Source of the DNA: CAVPWP01 sp963709395
Lineage (GTDB): Bacteria > Pseudomonadota > Alphaproteobacteria > Rhodobacterales > Rhodobacteraceae
DNA length: 64,000 nucleotides
Reading direction: 5' to 3'
NCBI GenBank assembly: GCA_963709395.1
Contig: CAVPWP010000008.1
Span: 62,001-126,000, forward strand
The notes below the pieces were generated by a model. That model searched no databases. It was not told the DNA's origin and saw only the letters and a list, made by a program, of their open reading frames with translations. Shown piece after piece: positions 43,736 to 53,711 of this stretch. Each line of letters opens with the position of its first letter. Positions within the stretch are counted from its first letter, which is position 1. The translations under genes and the position numbers were made by a program.

Positions 43736-45001
43736 TCAGGTCACATCTTCGCCCGCGACATGCCGGACCAGAGCGTCCATCGCGTTGCAGGTATAGTCGT
43801 GGAAATACCAGCTGTCCGATTCCGGCTGGCTTGATTGCTTGATGACCGCAACTTCTCGATTTCGATCTATGTAGATCCATTGGCCATTTACACCCATCGC
43901 GATGATCGCCTCTGACCCCGGGGTGTTTCTGATCCACCATTGTGCGCAGTAGCTCCAATGGCCACTTGCCATGTCTTCTTCCGCGCTCGGGCCCCTCAGG
44001 AAGGCTTCGGTGGACCCGCCTTGTGAAAGCGTGTCGATCACCGCTTTGGGGATGATCTGTTCACCGCCCACACGACCATTCCGGAGCATCGCCGAGGCGA
44101 AGCGCGCCATGTCCTCGGCCGTGGCGTTCAGCCCACCCCCGGCGACGAGGTTGCCCGTGGCATCCAGAAGGACATAGGCCTCGCCGGTCATGCCGAGTCT
44201 TGACCACAGGCGGGTTTCCAGCAGGGTCACAAAATTCTGACCGAACAGTCGACTGACCGCCCAGTTCAGGACATCGGCCTGCGGCGTCTGGTACTCGAAC
44301 ACCGACCCATGCGCGCGCCCCTCGAGCTTGGTCAGTGTGGTGGCATAGTCATAGAGGCTCTTTGGTCCGTCCCAATCGACCGCCTTGATGCCGGCCCCTA
44401 GAACCGCGACGTAATCGTGGAACTCTGCGTCGGGGTCGTCATAGTACTCACTGAATTTCAGCGATGCCGTCATGTCGAGGACCTGACCGAAGGTAGCATC
44501 GGAAAAACCCGATCCGTTGTCGAGTTCCGGTATGATGTCCACGATCGGGGTGTCCCGCGTGACCAGCCCCTCTTCGATCGCCATCAATGCGAAGAGGCCG
44601 ACGAAGGACTTGGTGCAGCTGAACATGATGTGTGGCGTGTCCGGCGTCATGCCGTTGAGGTAACGTTCGTAGACGATCCTGTCCTTGTGAACCACGATCA
44701 GGCTGTCGGTGAATGTCTGCCGCAGGAAGCACTCGAAATCAGCGAGAGAGCCATCCTTGCGTCGAACCGACAGGCTGCCGATGTCAGCGTCGATCTCGCG
44801 CCTCAGCGCGGTACCGGCATCGCTGGGCCGCACAGGTGCTGTCGGCCAGATCCGCCGCATATTCTGGTAGGCCCACCGATTGAATGGCGGCTCCCACATA
44901 CCATTGAAGCGATCCACCCGTTTCCCGGCGGGTGGTGGAAACCCCTGCATCAGGGCAAGTTCCTCGTGGGTGGCGGTATCGAAGGGTTCCGGGATCGTCA
45001 T
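43736..45001 (-). CDS. Serine hydrolase of the beta-lactamase class C family
   Basis: 421 residues. The catalytic S-x-x-K is IMFSCTKSFVGLFALMAIEEG near residue 140, with a YQTPQADVLNWAVSRLFG Y-x-N-like region and a likely third motif near MGVNGQWIYID. These hydrolases include esterases, D-amino-acid peptidases and 6-aminohexanoate dimer hydrolases, the last being a possible relative. The start MTIPEPFDTATHEE has GGAAAGGTG upstream. Two sampled stretches are 52% and 62% GC, lower than hemF next door, suggesting lateral acquisition. Its signal peptide is absent. Confidence 0.85.
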   Translation of the reverse strand: MTIPEPFDTATHEELALMQGFPPPAGKRVDRFNGMWEPPFNRWAYQNMRRIWPTAPVRPSDAGTALRREIDADIGSLSVRRKDGSLADFECFLRQTFTDSLIVVHKDRIVYERYLNGMTPDTPHIMFSCTKSFVGLFALMAIEEGLVTRDTPIVDIIPELDNGSGFSDATFGQVLDMTASLKFSEYYDDPDAEFHDYVAVLGAGIKAVDWDGPKSLYDYATTLTKLEGRAHGSVFEYQTPQADVLNWAVSRLFGQNFVTLLETRLWSRLGMTGEAYVLLDATGNLVAGGGLNATAEDMARFASAMLRNGRVGGEQIIPKAVIDTLSQGGSTEAFLRGPSAEEDMASGHWSYCAQWWIRNTPGSEAIIAMGVNGQWIYIDRNREVAVIKQSSQPESDSWYFHDYTCNAMDALVRHVAGEDVT

Positions 45002-45221
45002 CGCAAGAGGCACCTTTCCAATGCTGAACACGCCGTGACACGCGCCGGGGACTTCCGGGTGGGTCGCCGCGTGCTTGACCGGCTGCAAGACTAGCACCGA
45101 AGAAGTGCTGCGTCCTAGCGCGATAGCCTGGGCGGTCTCTTGGGCGACGTCATGATATTCGGCGCGACCATCCTCCCATCCGCCGGAAATCCGAGCCGCC
45201 GCACGACCGGGAACCGCGTCC

Positions 45222-46025
45222 CTACGTCAGCCCCAGCCGCCCCGGCAGCTCGTCCAGCACCTTCGCCTTGGCCAGTTCCGCGGCCTCGAGAATCTCTTCC
45301 CAGCGCTGGAAGTCGAGGGACCGGAAGCCGCGCGTATCGGGTTCGACCACGAAGACCTCGTCGCGGCCGTTGACCGCTTCGGTCAGCAGCGCCCGCATCA
45401 TGATCCGCAGCGATCCGACCAGAAGCTCGGCCGGCCCGGGCACCTCCGTGCTGTCGGAGGGCGGTTCGCTGGCCACGTCGACGGCAAGGCAGACGTTGGC
45501 CCTGGGCAGGCAGCGGATCGGCAGGTTATCGGTCACGCCGCCGTCGATGAGCACCCGGCCTTTCCACCGGACCGGATGGAAGAGCACCGGAAACGCCATC
45601 GACGCGGCCAGCGCCTGACGCAGGTCGCCGGCGTCGAAATAGACGGTCTCGCGCGCGTGGTAGTCGGTCGCCGCCACCGTCAGGGGGATTTCCAGATCCT
45701 CGAACCGCTCGGGCACGGCCTCGGGCAGCACGGTGCGGATCGTCGTCAGGGAGTTGATGGCCATCGACGGCATGCCCAGCCGGAAGCTCGCGTTGTCCCA
45801 GAACCGCCGCGCGGTCGCCAGCGGGTCTTCGAGAAGCGTCTCAACATGCGCCCGGATCTCCGCTCCGGTCATGCCCCCGGCATAGCAGGCCCCCACCACC
45901 GCGCCGATCGACGTGCCCGCGATCGCTTCGGGCCGCACGCCGATCTCGTCCAGCGCCTCGAGAACCGGCACATGGCCGATGCCCGCGGCCCCGCCGCCAC
46001 CAAGTGCAAGGGTCAGTGTGGGCAT
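45222..46025 (-). CDS. Patatin-like phospholipase
   Basis: 267 residues. LALGGGGAAGIGHVPVLEAL is the oxyanion-hole loop, AGTSIGAVVGACYAGGMTG the G-x-S-x-G nucleophile, and LIDGGVTDNLPIRCL the D-G-G of the Ser-Asp dyad. The fold is that of RssA/YchK-like cytosolic patatins. It is on the minus strand, upstream and divergent from ileS; the 267 bp between them have no recognisable element. Confidence 0.92.
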   Translation of the reverse strand: MPTLTLALGGGGAAGIGHVPVLEALDEIGVRPEAIAGTSIGAVVGACYAGGMTGAEIRAHVETLLEDPLATARRFWDNASFRLGMPSMAINSLTTIRTVLPEAVPERFEDLEIPLTVAATDYHARETVYFDAGDLRQALAASMAFPVLFHPVRWKGRVLIDGGVTDNLPIRCLPRANVCLAVDVASEPPSDSTEVPGPAELLVGSLRIMMRALLTEAVNGRDEVFVVEPDTRGFRSLDFQRWEEILEAAELAKAKVLDELPGRLGLT

Positions 46026-46292
46026 GGGTCGCTCCTGCCGTCCTTTTCCCCGGATTAGGCCCGAAGAGGCCGGGGGCGCACAAGAGACAAACCCGGCGCC
46101 CGCTGATGCCGCCGCCGCTTTACGACCGCAAGGCCGCGCCCTATAAGCCGCCCCATGCCTCGCTTCGCCGCGATCATCATTCGAATTACCCGCCCGGCCC
46201 TGTAGGATCGCAGGCGCCGGGACAAAGGCGCTTGAGCCATCGCGCCGCCCCTCACACACCCCGCCGGAAAAGAACACCAAGGACCGCCGTCC

Positions 46293-49242
46293 ATGTGCGC
46301 CGACACGCCCGACTACAAAGACACGCTGAACCTTCCCGAAACCGACTTCCCGATGCGCGCGGGCCTGCCTCAGCGCGAACCCGCCTGGCTGGAGCGCTGG
46401 CAGACGATCGGCGTCTACGACCGCCTGCGCGAGAAGACGGGGCGCGAGCCCTTCACGCTGCATGACGGCCCGCCCTATGCCAACGGCAATCTTCACATCG
46501 GCCATGCGCTGAACAAGGTCCTGAAGGACATGGTGGTGCGCTCCCAGCAGATGATGGGCAAGGACGCGCGCTATGTCCCCGGCTGGGACTGCCACGGCCT
46601 GCCGATCGAGTGGAAGATCGAGGAACAGTACCGCGCGAAAGGGCTCGACAAGGACGATGTCGATGTCGTGGCCTTCCGGCAGGAATGCCGCAAGTTCGCG
46701 GAAGGCTGGATCGACATCCAGCGCGAGGAATTCAAGCGTCTCGGCGTCACCGGCAACTGGGCCGATCCCTACCTCACGATGGACTTCCACGCCGAACGCG
46801 TGATCGCCGAGGAATTCCAGAAGTTCCTGATGAACGGCACGCTCTACCAGGGCTCGAAGCCGGTGATGTGGTCGCCGGTCGAGAAGACCGCGCTGGCCGA
46901 GGCCGAGGTCGAGTATCACGACCGGCAGACCGATGCGGTGTGGGTGCCGTTCAGGTTGTCGACGTTCGATCGACTGGGCCGTCGGTGATGGAGCAGCCGC
47001 AGGTCCGGACAGCGCGCTGACGAGATTGATCGCAGTCGCAAGGTCATCATCTGGACCACCACCCCCTGGACGCTTCCGCAGAACCGCGCGATCTGCTTCG
47101 GCCCGGAGATCTCCTACGGCCTCTACGAGATCACCGGCCGCCCCGAGGAATGCTGGGCGCGGATCGGCGACCGTTACCTGCTCGCCGACAAGTTGGCCGA
47201 GGACGCGCTCTCGGCCATGCGGCTCGAGCCGTCGATGTATCGCCGCCTGCGCGACGTGACGCCCGAGGAACTCGGCGCGCTGACCTGTGCCCACCCCCTG
47301 CGCGGGGCCGAGGGCGCCGGCGGCGAATGGGACTATGACGTCCCCCTCTTCCCCGGCGACCACGTCACCGACGACGCGGGCACGGGCTTTGTCCACACCG
47401 CGCCCAGCCATGGCGACGACGACTTCCAGATCGGGGTGAAGCATGGCCTGACCATGACCTTCAACATCCTCGACGACAGCGCGTTCCGCCCCGATCTGCC
47501 CTTCTTCGCGGGCCAGCGGATCATCCAGGAAAACGGCAAGCCCGGCGGCGCGAACAAGGCGGTGATCGACAAGCTGGTCGAGGTGGGCGCGCTTCTGGCC
47601 CGCCGCCGCATCACCATCTCGGACGCCCATTCCTGGCGGTCGAAGGCCCCGGTGATCCGGCTCAACCGCCCGCAATGGTTCGCGGCCATCGACAAGCCGG
47701 TGGGCGACGGGCAGGACACCTATGGCACGACGATCCGCGAGCGGGCGCTGACCTCGATCGACAGCCTTGTCACCTGGACGCCGAAGACCGGGCGCAACCG
47801 CCTTCATTCGATGATCGAGGCGCGGCCCGACTGGGTGCTGTCGCGCCAACGCGCCTGGGGCGTGCCGCTGACCTGCTTCGTCAAGAAGGGAGCGAAACCC
47901 GGCGACGCCGACTTCCTGCTGCGCGATCCCAAGGTCAACGCCCGCATCCTCGACGCATTCGAGGCCGAAGGGGCCGACGCCTGGTACAAGCCGGGCGCCA
48001 AGGAACGGTTCCTTGGAAACGACTACGACCCGGGCGAATACGAACAGGTCTTCGACATCCTCGACGTCTGGTTCGATTCAGGGCTCGACCCACGCCTTCG
48101 TGCTGCGCGACCGGCCCGACGGCACGGCCGACGGCATCGCCGACCTCTACCTCGAAGGCACCGACCAGCACCGGGGGTGGTTCCATTCCTCGATGCTGCA
48201 GGCCTGCGGCACGATCGGCCGCGCGCCCTACAGGGGTGTGCTGACCCATGGATTCACGCTCGACGAGAAGGGCATGAAGATGTCCAAGTCGCTGGGCAAC
48301 ACCGTGGCTCCGCAATCGGTGATCGACCAGTATGGTGCGGACATCCTGCGCCTCTGGGTGGCGCAGTCGGACTACACCGCCGACCTGCGTATCGGCCCCG
48401 AGATCCTGAAGGGCACCGCCGACAGCTATCGCCGTCTGCGCAACACGCTGCGCTTCATGCTGGGCAACCTCAAGGATTTCTCCGAGGAAGAACGGGTCGC
48501 ACCGGAGGACATGCCCGAGCTTGAACGCTGGGTCCTTCACCGTCTGGCCGAACTCGACCACAAGGTGCGCAGCGGCTACGCGACCTACGACTTTCCAAGC
48601 GTCTTCCGGGCGCTGTTCGACTTCTGCACCATCGACCTGTCGGCGGTCTATTTCGACATCCGCAAGGACGCGCTTTACTGCGACGGGCCGACCCCGCGCC
48701 GGAACGCCGCGCGCACGGTGCTTGACCTTCTGTTCCACCGGCTGACGACCTGGCTGGCCCCGATCCTCGTCTTCACGATGGAAGAGGTCTGGCTCGAACG
48801 GTTCCCCGGCGACGAAAGCTCGGTTCACCTTGTCGACATGCCCGACACCCCCGCCGACTGGCTGGACGAACCGCTGGCGGCGAAATGGGCCGCGATCCGC
48901 CGGGTTCGCCGCGTGGTCACCGCCGCGCTCGAGATCCAGCGTCAGGACAAGGTGATCGGCGCCAGCCTTGAAGCCGCGCCGGTGGTGCATGTCGAGGACA
49001 AGGAGACGCTTGCCGCGCTGCGCAGCGTCGACTTCGCCGACATCTGCATCACCTCCGACATCACCCTGACCGCCGACCCCAGCCCGCAGGAGGCCTTCCG
49101 CCTGCCCGAGGTCGAAGGCGTGGGCGTGGTGTTCGAAAAGGCCACGGGCGAGAAATGCCAGCGCTGCTGGAAGATCCTGCCCGACGTCGGCCAGCACAGC
49201 CACCGCGGCGTCTGCGCCCGCTGCGACGCCGCGCTGGGCTAG
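46293..49242 (+). CDS. ileS: Isoleucyl-tRNA synthetase, disrupted frame at two places
   Basis: Charges tRNA-Ile and edits valine. Class I HIGH in NGNLHIGHALNKVLKDM near residue 65, KMSKS in GMKMSKSLGNTVAP, editing domain with VIIWTTTPWTLPQNRA and DAGTGFVHTAPSHGDDD, and a C-terminal zinc finger (CQRCWKI through CARC). The frame is broken twice: between 46960 and 47035, where a TGA at 46986 interrupts and about 25 codons cannot be resolved (probably several single-base insertions), and at about 48082 (extra G before STHAFVL). Without these the enzyme is about 980 residues. MCADTPDYKDTLNLP is the typical start. Confidence 0.93.
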
Positions 49243-49251
49243 GCGCATAGG

Positions 49252-49273
49252 GCCTGTGCACCTGCACACAGGC
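49252..49273 (+). terminator. Hairpin after ileS
   Basis: GCCTGTG (49252-49258) pairs with CACAGGC (49267-49273). No T-run follows, so termination is uncertain. Confidence 0.35.
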
Positions 49274-49338
49274 GTCGCGCATTGGGATTCGCGCGCCGCT
49301 GTCCTATGTACGGACCTGCAGACAGACGAGGTAACCCG

Positions 49339-50205
49339 ATGAGCGATCTCAAACCCTACACGCCGCCGAAGGTCTGGACCTGGGATGTTCCGAACGGTGG
49401 CGAGTTCGAATCCACCAACCGCCCCATCGCAGGCGCGACCCACGAGAAGCAGCTGCCGCTGGGCAAGCACCCGTTCCAGCTTTATTCGCAGGGCACTCCG
49501 AACGGTGTGAAGGTCACGGTCATGTTCGAAGAGCTTCTCGCGGCCGGCCATGACGCCGAATACGACGCCTGGCTGATCCGCATCGGCAAGGGCGACCAGT
49601 TCGGGTCGGGCTTCGTCGAGATCAACCCGAACTCCAAGATCCCCGCCCTTGTGGACCGCTCTGGGCCCAAGCCGGTCCGGGTCTTCGAAAGCGGCGCGAT
49701 CCTTCTGCACCTCGCCGAGAAGTTCGGCGCCTTCCTCGGCCGTCCCGAAGACCGGCCCGAGCTTCTGTCCTGGCTCTTCTGGCAGATGGGCAGCGCGCCC
49801 TACCTCGGCGGCGGCTTCGGCCACTTCTATTACTACGCGCCCGAGAAGTGGCAGTATCCGATCGACCGCTACGCCATGGAAACCAAGCGCCAACTCGATG
49901 TGCTGAACCGCCATCTCGCCGACCGCGACTGGATGGTGGGCGACGGGCCGACGATCGCCGACTTCGCGATCTGGCCGTGGTATGGCAACCTCGTCCTCGG
50001 CCGGCAGTATGACGCGGCCGAATTTCTCGACGTGATGTCCTACACGCATGTCGTGGAATGGGCCGAACGCATCGAGGCCCGCCCGGCCGTAAAGCGTGGG
50101 CGCATGGTCAACCGCACCTCGGGCCAGCCGCACGAGCAGCTTCTGGAGCGCCACGACGCGTCCGACTTCGAGACGCGGACGCAGGACAAGATCGCGGCAG
50201 AGTAG
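49339..50205 (+). CDS. yghU: Glutathione S-transferase, YghU type
   Basis: 288 residues, MSDLKPYTPPKVWTWDVPNGGEFESTNRPIAG in two parts being the long N-terminal extension of the nu-class YghU/YfcG family. The thioredoxin-like domain has GTPNGVKVTVMFEELLAAG and INPNSKIPALVDR, the C-terminal helical domain GPTIADFAIWPWYGNLV. These use glutathione for disulfide-bond reduction and related reactions. ATG at 49339 is used; a longer reading from 49282 lacks conservation. An isolated gene. Confidence 0.93.
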   Translation: MSDLKPYTPPKVWTWDVPNGGEFESTNRPIAGATHEKQLPLGKHPFQLYSQGTPNGVKVTVMFEELLAAGHDAEYDAWLIRIGKGDQFGSGFVEINPNSKIPALVDRSGPKPVRVFESGAILLHLAEKFGAFLGRPEDRPELLSWLFWQMGSAPYLGGGFGHFYYYAPEKWQYPIDRYAMETKRQLDVLNRHLADRDWMVGDGPTIADFAIWPWYGNLVLGRQYDAAEFLDVMSYTHVVEWAERIEARPAVKRGRMVNRTSGQPHEQLLERHDASDFETRTQDKIAAE

Positions 50206-50229
50206 CGACAGGGCGAGATCAGGCGTCTG

Positions 50230-50925
50230 TCAGCCGTCGGGGCCATACAGGAGTTGCTGTAGCCCCCCGGCGGCGACAAGATAGACGCTTGTCGCCATCA
50301 GCCCCCACAGCGCCCAGCTTTGCGGGTCGAAATCCACCCAGGCCGCCCAACCGGCAAACAAGGTCCAGGCCAGCGCCGTCGGCAATGTCAGGTTGCGCCA
50401 GCGCTCGGTCCGGACCGGGTGAACGAACTTCACCGGCACGAACATCAGCACTGCCAGGATCGTGACAAGGCCGAGGCTGACCCAGAAATCGGGTTTGATC
50501 GCGAACAGGACCAGCACGACCATGTTCCAGCAGCCCGGAAAGCCCGAGAACGAATTGTCCCGCGTCTTCATCCGTGTATCGGCGAAATAGAGCGCGCTTG
50601 CGAAGGTGATGACGATAATCGCCACCCACCCGGTCCAGCCCGGCAGGAGCCCGGACTTGAACAGCGCATAGGCCGGGATGAACACATAGGTCAGGTAGTC
50701 GATGATCAGGTCCAAAAGCACGCCGTCGATCTGCGGTGCCTGGGTCTTGACCTCGTAGCGGCGGGCAAGCGGACCATCGACCCCGTCGACCGCAAAGGCC
50801 ACGACGAGCCACAGGAACATCAGGCTCCACTGCTGGTCAACGGCGGCCAGCATCGCCAGCATCGCGAATACGGCACCTGTCGCCGTGAGAAGGTGAACGC
50901 CAAGGGCTTTCGCGAACGGGGTCAT
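50230..50925 (-). CDS. pcs: Phosphatidylcholine synthase
   Basis: 231 residues, eight membrane helices. The CDP-alcohol phosphotransferase motif is AVDGVDGPLARRYEV then GVLLDLIIDYLTYVF: D-G-x2-A-R, twelve residues, G-x3-D-x3-D, the longer spacing known for Pcs rather than the eight residues of other family members. It condenses choline with CDP-diacylglycerol, giving phosphatidylcholine in one step, typical of Rhodobacterales and rhizobia. Stop lies 25 bp from the yghU stop; the genes converge. No terminator visible. Confidence 0.92.
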   Translation of the reverse strand: MTPFAKALGVHLLTATGAVFAMLAMLAAVDQQWSLMFLWLVVAFAVDGVDGPLARRYEVKTQAPQIDGVLLDLIIDYLTYVFIPAYALFKSGLLPGWTGWVAIIVITFASALYFADTRMKTRDNSFSGFPGCWNMVVLVLFAIKPDFWVSLGLVTILAVLMFVPVKFVHPVRTERWRNLTLPTALAWTLFAGWAAWVDFDPQSWALWGLMATSVYLVAAGGLQQLLYGPDG

Positions 50926-51057
50926 CGGGGCCTCATGGCGCAGATTGACCGGATTCGCAAACGGTTCGGCGGGTGAAGATCAGCAGGACGCCGCGGAACA
51001 TGGACCTCCGTCAACGTTCAGCATCGCCCGGCAGGGAGGGATGGGCCTTGCGGCATG

Positions 51058-51986
51058 TCATCGCCCCGCCTGCGCCCTCGGGTGCGCCTGCGCGTAGACC
51101 TCCATCAGACGTGCGGTGTCCACCGCCGTGTAGGCCTGCGTTGTCGACAGCGACGCATGGCCCAGAAGTTCCTGGATCGCGCGCAGGTCGCCGCCCGCGC
51201 TCAGCAGGTGAGTGGCGAAGCTGTGGCGCATCGCGTGGGGCGTGGCGGTGGCCGGAAGGCCAAGCTGTGCCCGCGCCCGTTCCATCGCCTTCTGGACGAG
51301 ACGGGGGTTCAGCGGACCACCCCGCGCGCCGCGAAAGAGCGGGGCCCCGGCCTCGGGCGGGTAGGGGCAGGCCGCCACGTAGTCGGCCACCGCCGTGCGC
51401 GCGGGGCCGATCACCGGCACGATCCGTTCCTTGCCGCCCTTGCCGCGCATCCGCAGCGTCTCGGGCAGCGGGATAGTCGCCCCCGGTCAGTGACAGCGCC
51501 TCGGAAATCCGCAGCCCGCAGCCATAGAGCATCGTGACCACGGCCACGTCCCGCGCCGCGATCCAGCCTGTTGCCTCCTGCGTCTCCAGCGTGTCGAGCA
51601 TCGCCACCGCCGCGTCCTCGGCCAGCGGGCGGGGCAGGGACTTGCGGTATTTCGGCGCGCGGGTGGCAAGCACCGCCGTTGCGTCGAACCCTTCACGCTC
51701 GGCCAGCCAGGCGATGAACCCCTTCACCGCCGAAAGCGACCGCGCCAGCGACCGGGCCGAGACCCCGCGTCCGCGTTCCGACGCCATCCAGGCGCGCATG
51801 TCCGAAAGCCGCACCCGCGTCAGCGGGCCAAGTCCCCATCGGCCCGCCTTGGTGCGTCTGCTGGAAGGCCACGAAGCCAAGGACATCGGTGCGATAGGCC
51901 AAGAGAGTGTTCGCGCTTGCGTTCTTCAGTGCGGACAACTCGCCAAGCCATCCGTCGATCGCGGAAAGGGCGGCGGGCGCGATCAC
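51058..51986 (-). CDS. xerC: Tyrosine recombinase XerC, two +1 frameshifts
   Basis: 308 residues after repair. A SAM-like N-terminal domain (LKNASANTLLAYRTDVLGFVAF) is followed by the catalytic domain with GLRISEALSL (Arg), HAMRHSFATHLLS (His-x-x-Arg), LGHASLSTTQAYT (His and Tyr nucleophile) and GKGGKERIVPV (Lys). Extra bases lie near 51852 (before AGRWGLGP) and 51471 (before LPETLRM). With XerD it resolves chromosome dimers at dif. The start ATG overlaps the DUF484 stop (ATGA), a usual alphaproteobacterial pair. Confidence 0.92.
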
Positions 51987-52720
51987 GCCAGCCAGCGCCG
52001 CATGGCCCGCTCGAACGCCCCCCCGAAGAACTCGAGAAGATCGGTGCCCTGGTTCGGGGCGAACTGCTGCGCCTCGGTGGCCCCAAGTGCCAGAAGTCCA
52101 GGCAGCCGGTTCTGCCCGAGGTCAAGCCGGATCACCGCCTCGGACCCGATGCGCTCGGCGTCGCGGCCATAGAGCCCGGCTTCCTCGAGGCGCAATTCAC
52201 GCAGCACGACCCGGCGCGCGGTACCGCCGCGCCCCTGTGTGACATAGTCGTCGACGAAGCCGGGTTCGGCCACCTGCAGGACCCCGCCAAGGCGGCGGAT
52301 CAGCGGGCCGAAGTCGTCGCGGTGGCTTTCCAGCACAAGCCGGATCCGCTCGACCCGCAGGATGTCGCCCACGTCGCGGCCAAGACAGCGCAGAAAGGCG
52401 TCGAATTCCGTGGGTTCCAGCAGGCGCAGGACCGCGCGATGCACCTGCGTCATGCCGACGAGGTTCTCGTAGGCCGCCGCGATGACGCCGCGATGGGTGT
52501 CTTCAAGCCGGCCAAGCCGCGCCTCGAGCCGCTGGATGGCGATGCCGCGGATATCGACCACGTTCTGCCCCAGCGCCGCGTCATCGGCGTCGATGAGAGC
52601 GTTCATCACGTCGCGGTCGGCAAGCACTGCCTCGGGCCGCGCGAGGATGCGTGCGCGCAGCGCCTCGTCGATGCCGGGCACAGGGGCGTCCGATGATGTG
52701 GGGCCGGTCTTGCCGGTCAT
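51983..52720 (-). CDS. DUF484 family protein
   Basis: 245 residues; a GAF-like fold. The N-terminus MTGKTGPTSSDAPVPG is followed by RPEAVLADRDVMNALIDAD and QNVVDIRGIAIQRLEAR, and the C-terminus has LLALGATEAQQFAPNQGTDL, the DUF484 hallmark. It is the first gene of the DUF484-xerC pair, a conserved association of unproven meaning. Ends in an ATGA overlap with xerC. Confidence 0.9.
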   Translation of the reverse strand: MTGKTGPTSSDAPVPGIDEALRARILARPEAVLADRDVMNALIDADDAALGQNVVDIRGIAIQRLEARLGRLEDTHRGVIAAAYENLVGMTQVHRAVLRLLEPTEFDAFLRCLGRDVGDILRVERIRLVLESHRDDFGPLIRRLGGVLQVAEPGFVDDYVTQGRGGTARRVVLRELRLEEAGLYGRDAERIGSEAVIRLDLGQNRLPGLLALGATEAQQFAPNQGTDLLEFFGGAFERAMRRWLA

Positions 52721-52971
52721 TGGACGTTTCGGGTCATGATGGCGTTCCGATCTTTCGGGACGAGGGGTGTGTGGGTCTTGTGCTTTGCCCCGCGTTCTAG
52801 CCAGAGCGGACGTGCGCCGCTCAACCCGCTGATTGCCGCGGGCGGCATTCGGGCCGCCGCGGCGTGGCGGCGGGGTCACGGTCGCGGCGGTGCCCCGAGG
52901 CCGGCAGGGGCACGCCGTCGCGCCCGGTTACCGGCCTTGCGACAGCGTGCAATCTTCCCGGCGGACGGGCG

Positions 52972-53625
52972 TCAGAGAATCTTCTGACCGGTTTTCGCCC
53001 AGTCCTTGAGGAAGCCTTCGAGGCCCTTGTCGGTCAGGACATGCTGGGCCATTTTCCGGATCACGTCCGGCGGCGCGGTCGCGACGTCGGCCCCGATCTT
53101 GGCGGCCTCGGTCATGTGGTTGACCGTGCGGATCGAGGCCGCCAGTATCTGCGTCTCGAACCCGTAATTGTCGTAGATCTCGCGGATGTCCGCGATCAGG
53201 TCCATCCCGTCGAGATTGATGTCGTCAAGCCGCCCGATGAAGGGAGAAATGAAGGTCGCCCCCGCCTTGGCCGCCAGCAGCGCCTGGTTGGCCGAGAAGC
53301 AGAGCGTCACGTTCACCATGCGCCCCTCGCCCGACAGAACCTTGCAGGCCTTGAGCCCTTCCCAGGTCAGCGGCACCTTGATCGCGATGTTGTCGGCGAT
53401 CTTGGCAAGCTCGCGCCCTTCGTCGATCATGCCCTCGGCATCGAGCGCCACGGTCTCGGCCGAGACCGGGCCGGCGACCATGTCGCAGATCTCCTTGGTG
53501 ACCTCGCGGATATCGCGGCCCGACTTCATGATGAGCGAGGGGTTGGTGGTCACGCCATCGACCATGCCAAGCTCGTTGAGTTCGGCGATGGCGGCGGTAT
53601 CGGCTGTGTCGACGAAGAATTTCAT
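52972..53625 (-). CDS. fsa: Transaldolase / fructose-6-phosphate aldolase family
   Basis: 217 residues of the small transaldolase subfamily. MKFFVDTADTAAIAELNEL, DGVTTNPSLIMKSGRD, NIAIKVPLTWEGLKACK with the Schiff-base lysine, FSANQALLAAKAGATFISPF and the C-terminal PPDVIRKMAQHVLTDKGLEG are present. In many bacteria this protein is a transaldolase of the pentose phosphate pathway rather than an aldolase; sequence alone does not decide. Divergent from priA; 251 bp to the left toward DUF484 hold no gene. Confidence 0.93.
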   Translation of the reverse strand: MKFFVDTADTAAIAELNELGMVDGVTTNPSLIMKSGRDIREVTKEICDMVAGPVSAETVALDAEGMIDEGRELAKIADNIAIKVPLTWEGLKACKVLSGEGRMVNVTLCFSANQALLAAKAGATFISPFIGRLDDINLDGMDLIADIREIYDNYGFETQILAASIRTVNHMTEAAKIGADVATAPPDVIRKMAQHVLTDKGLEGFLKDWAKTGQKIL

Positions 53626-53711
53626 GGGGCCCCTCCTGCGGTCCGTTCAAGCGGTCGGGGGCGTTCTATCGCAAGGGCGGGCCTGCCGAAAGCCCGAAGC
53701 GGGCCCCGGCT

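Noticed and set aside
46026..46292. Possible T-box or other leader upstream of ileS
   Set aside because: No T-box sequence, specifier loop or terminator hairpin is visible, and T-boxes are not expected in this group.
45222..47849. 875-codon open frame on the minus strand continuing from patatin through ileS
   Set aside because: Only the last 267 codons are a patatin; the remainder is antisense to ileS.
47935..50154. 739-codon minus-strand frame opposite ileS and the GST gene
   Set aside because: Both overlapped plus-strand genes are conserved enzymes; the antisense reading has no domain.
51058..51986. xerC as evidence of a mobile integrase
   Set aside because: The DUF484-xerC pair, length and motifs fit the housekeeping dimer-resolution recombinase; no attachment repeats nearby.
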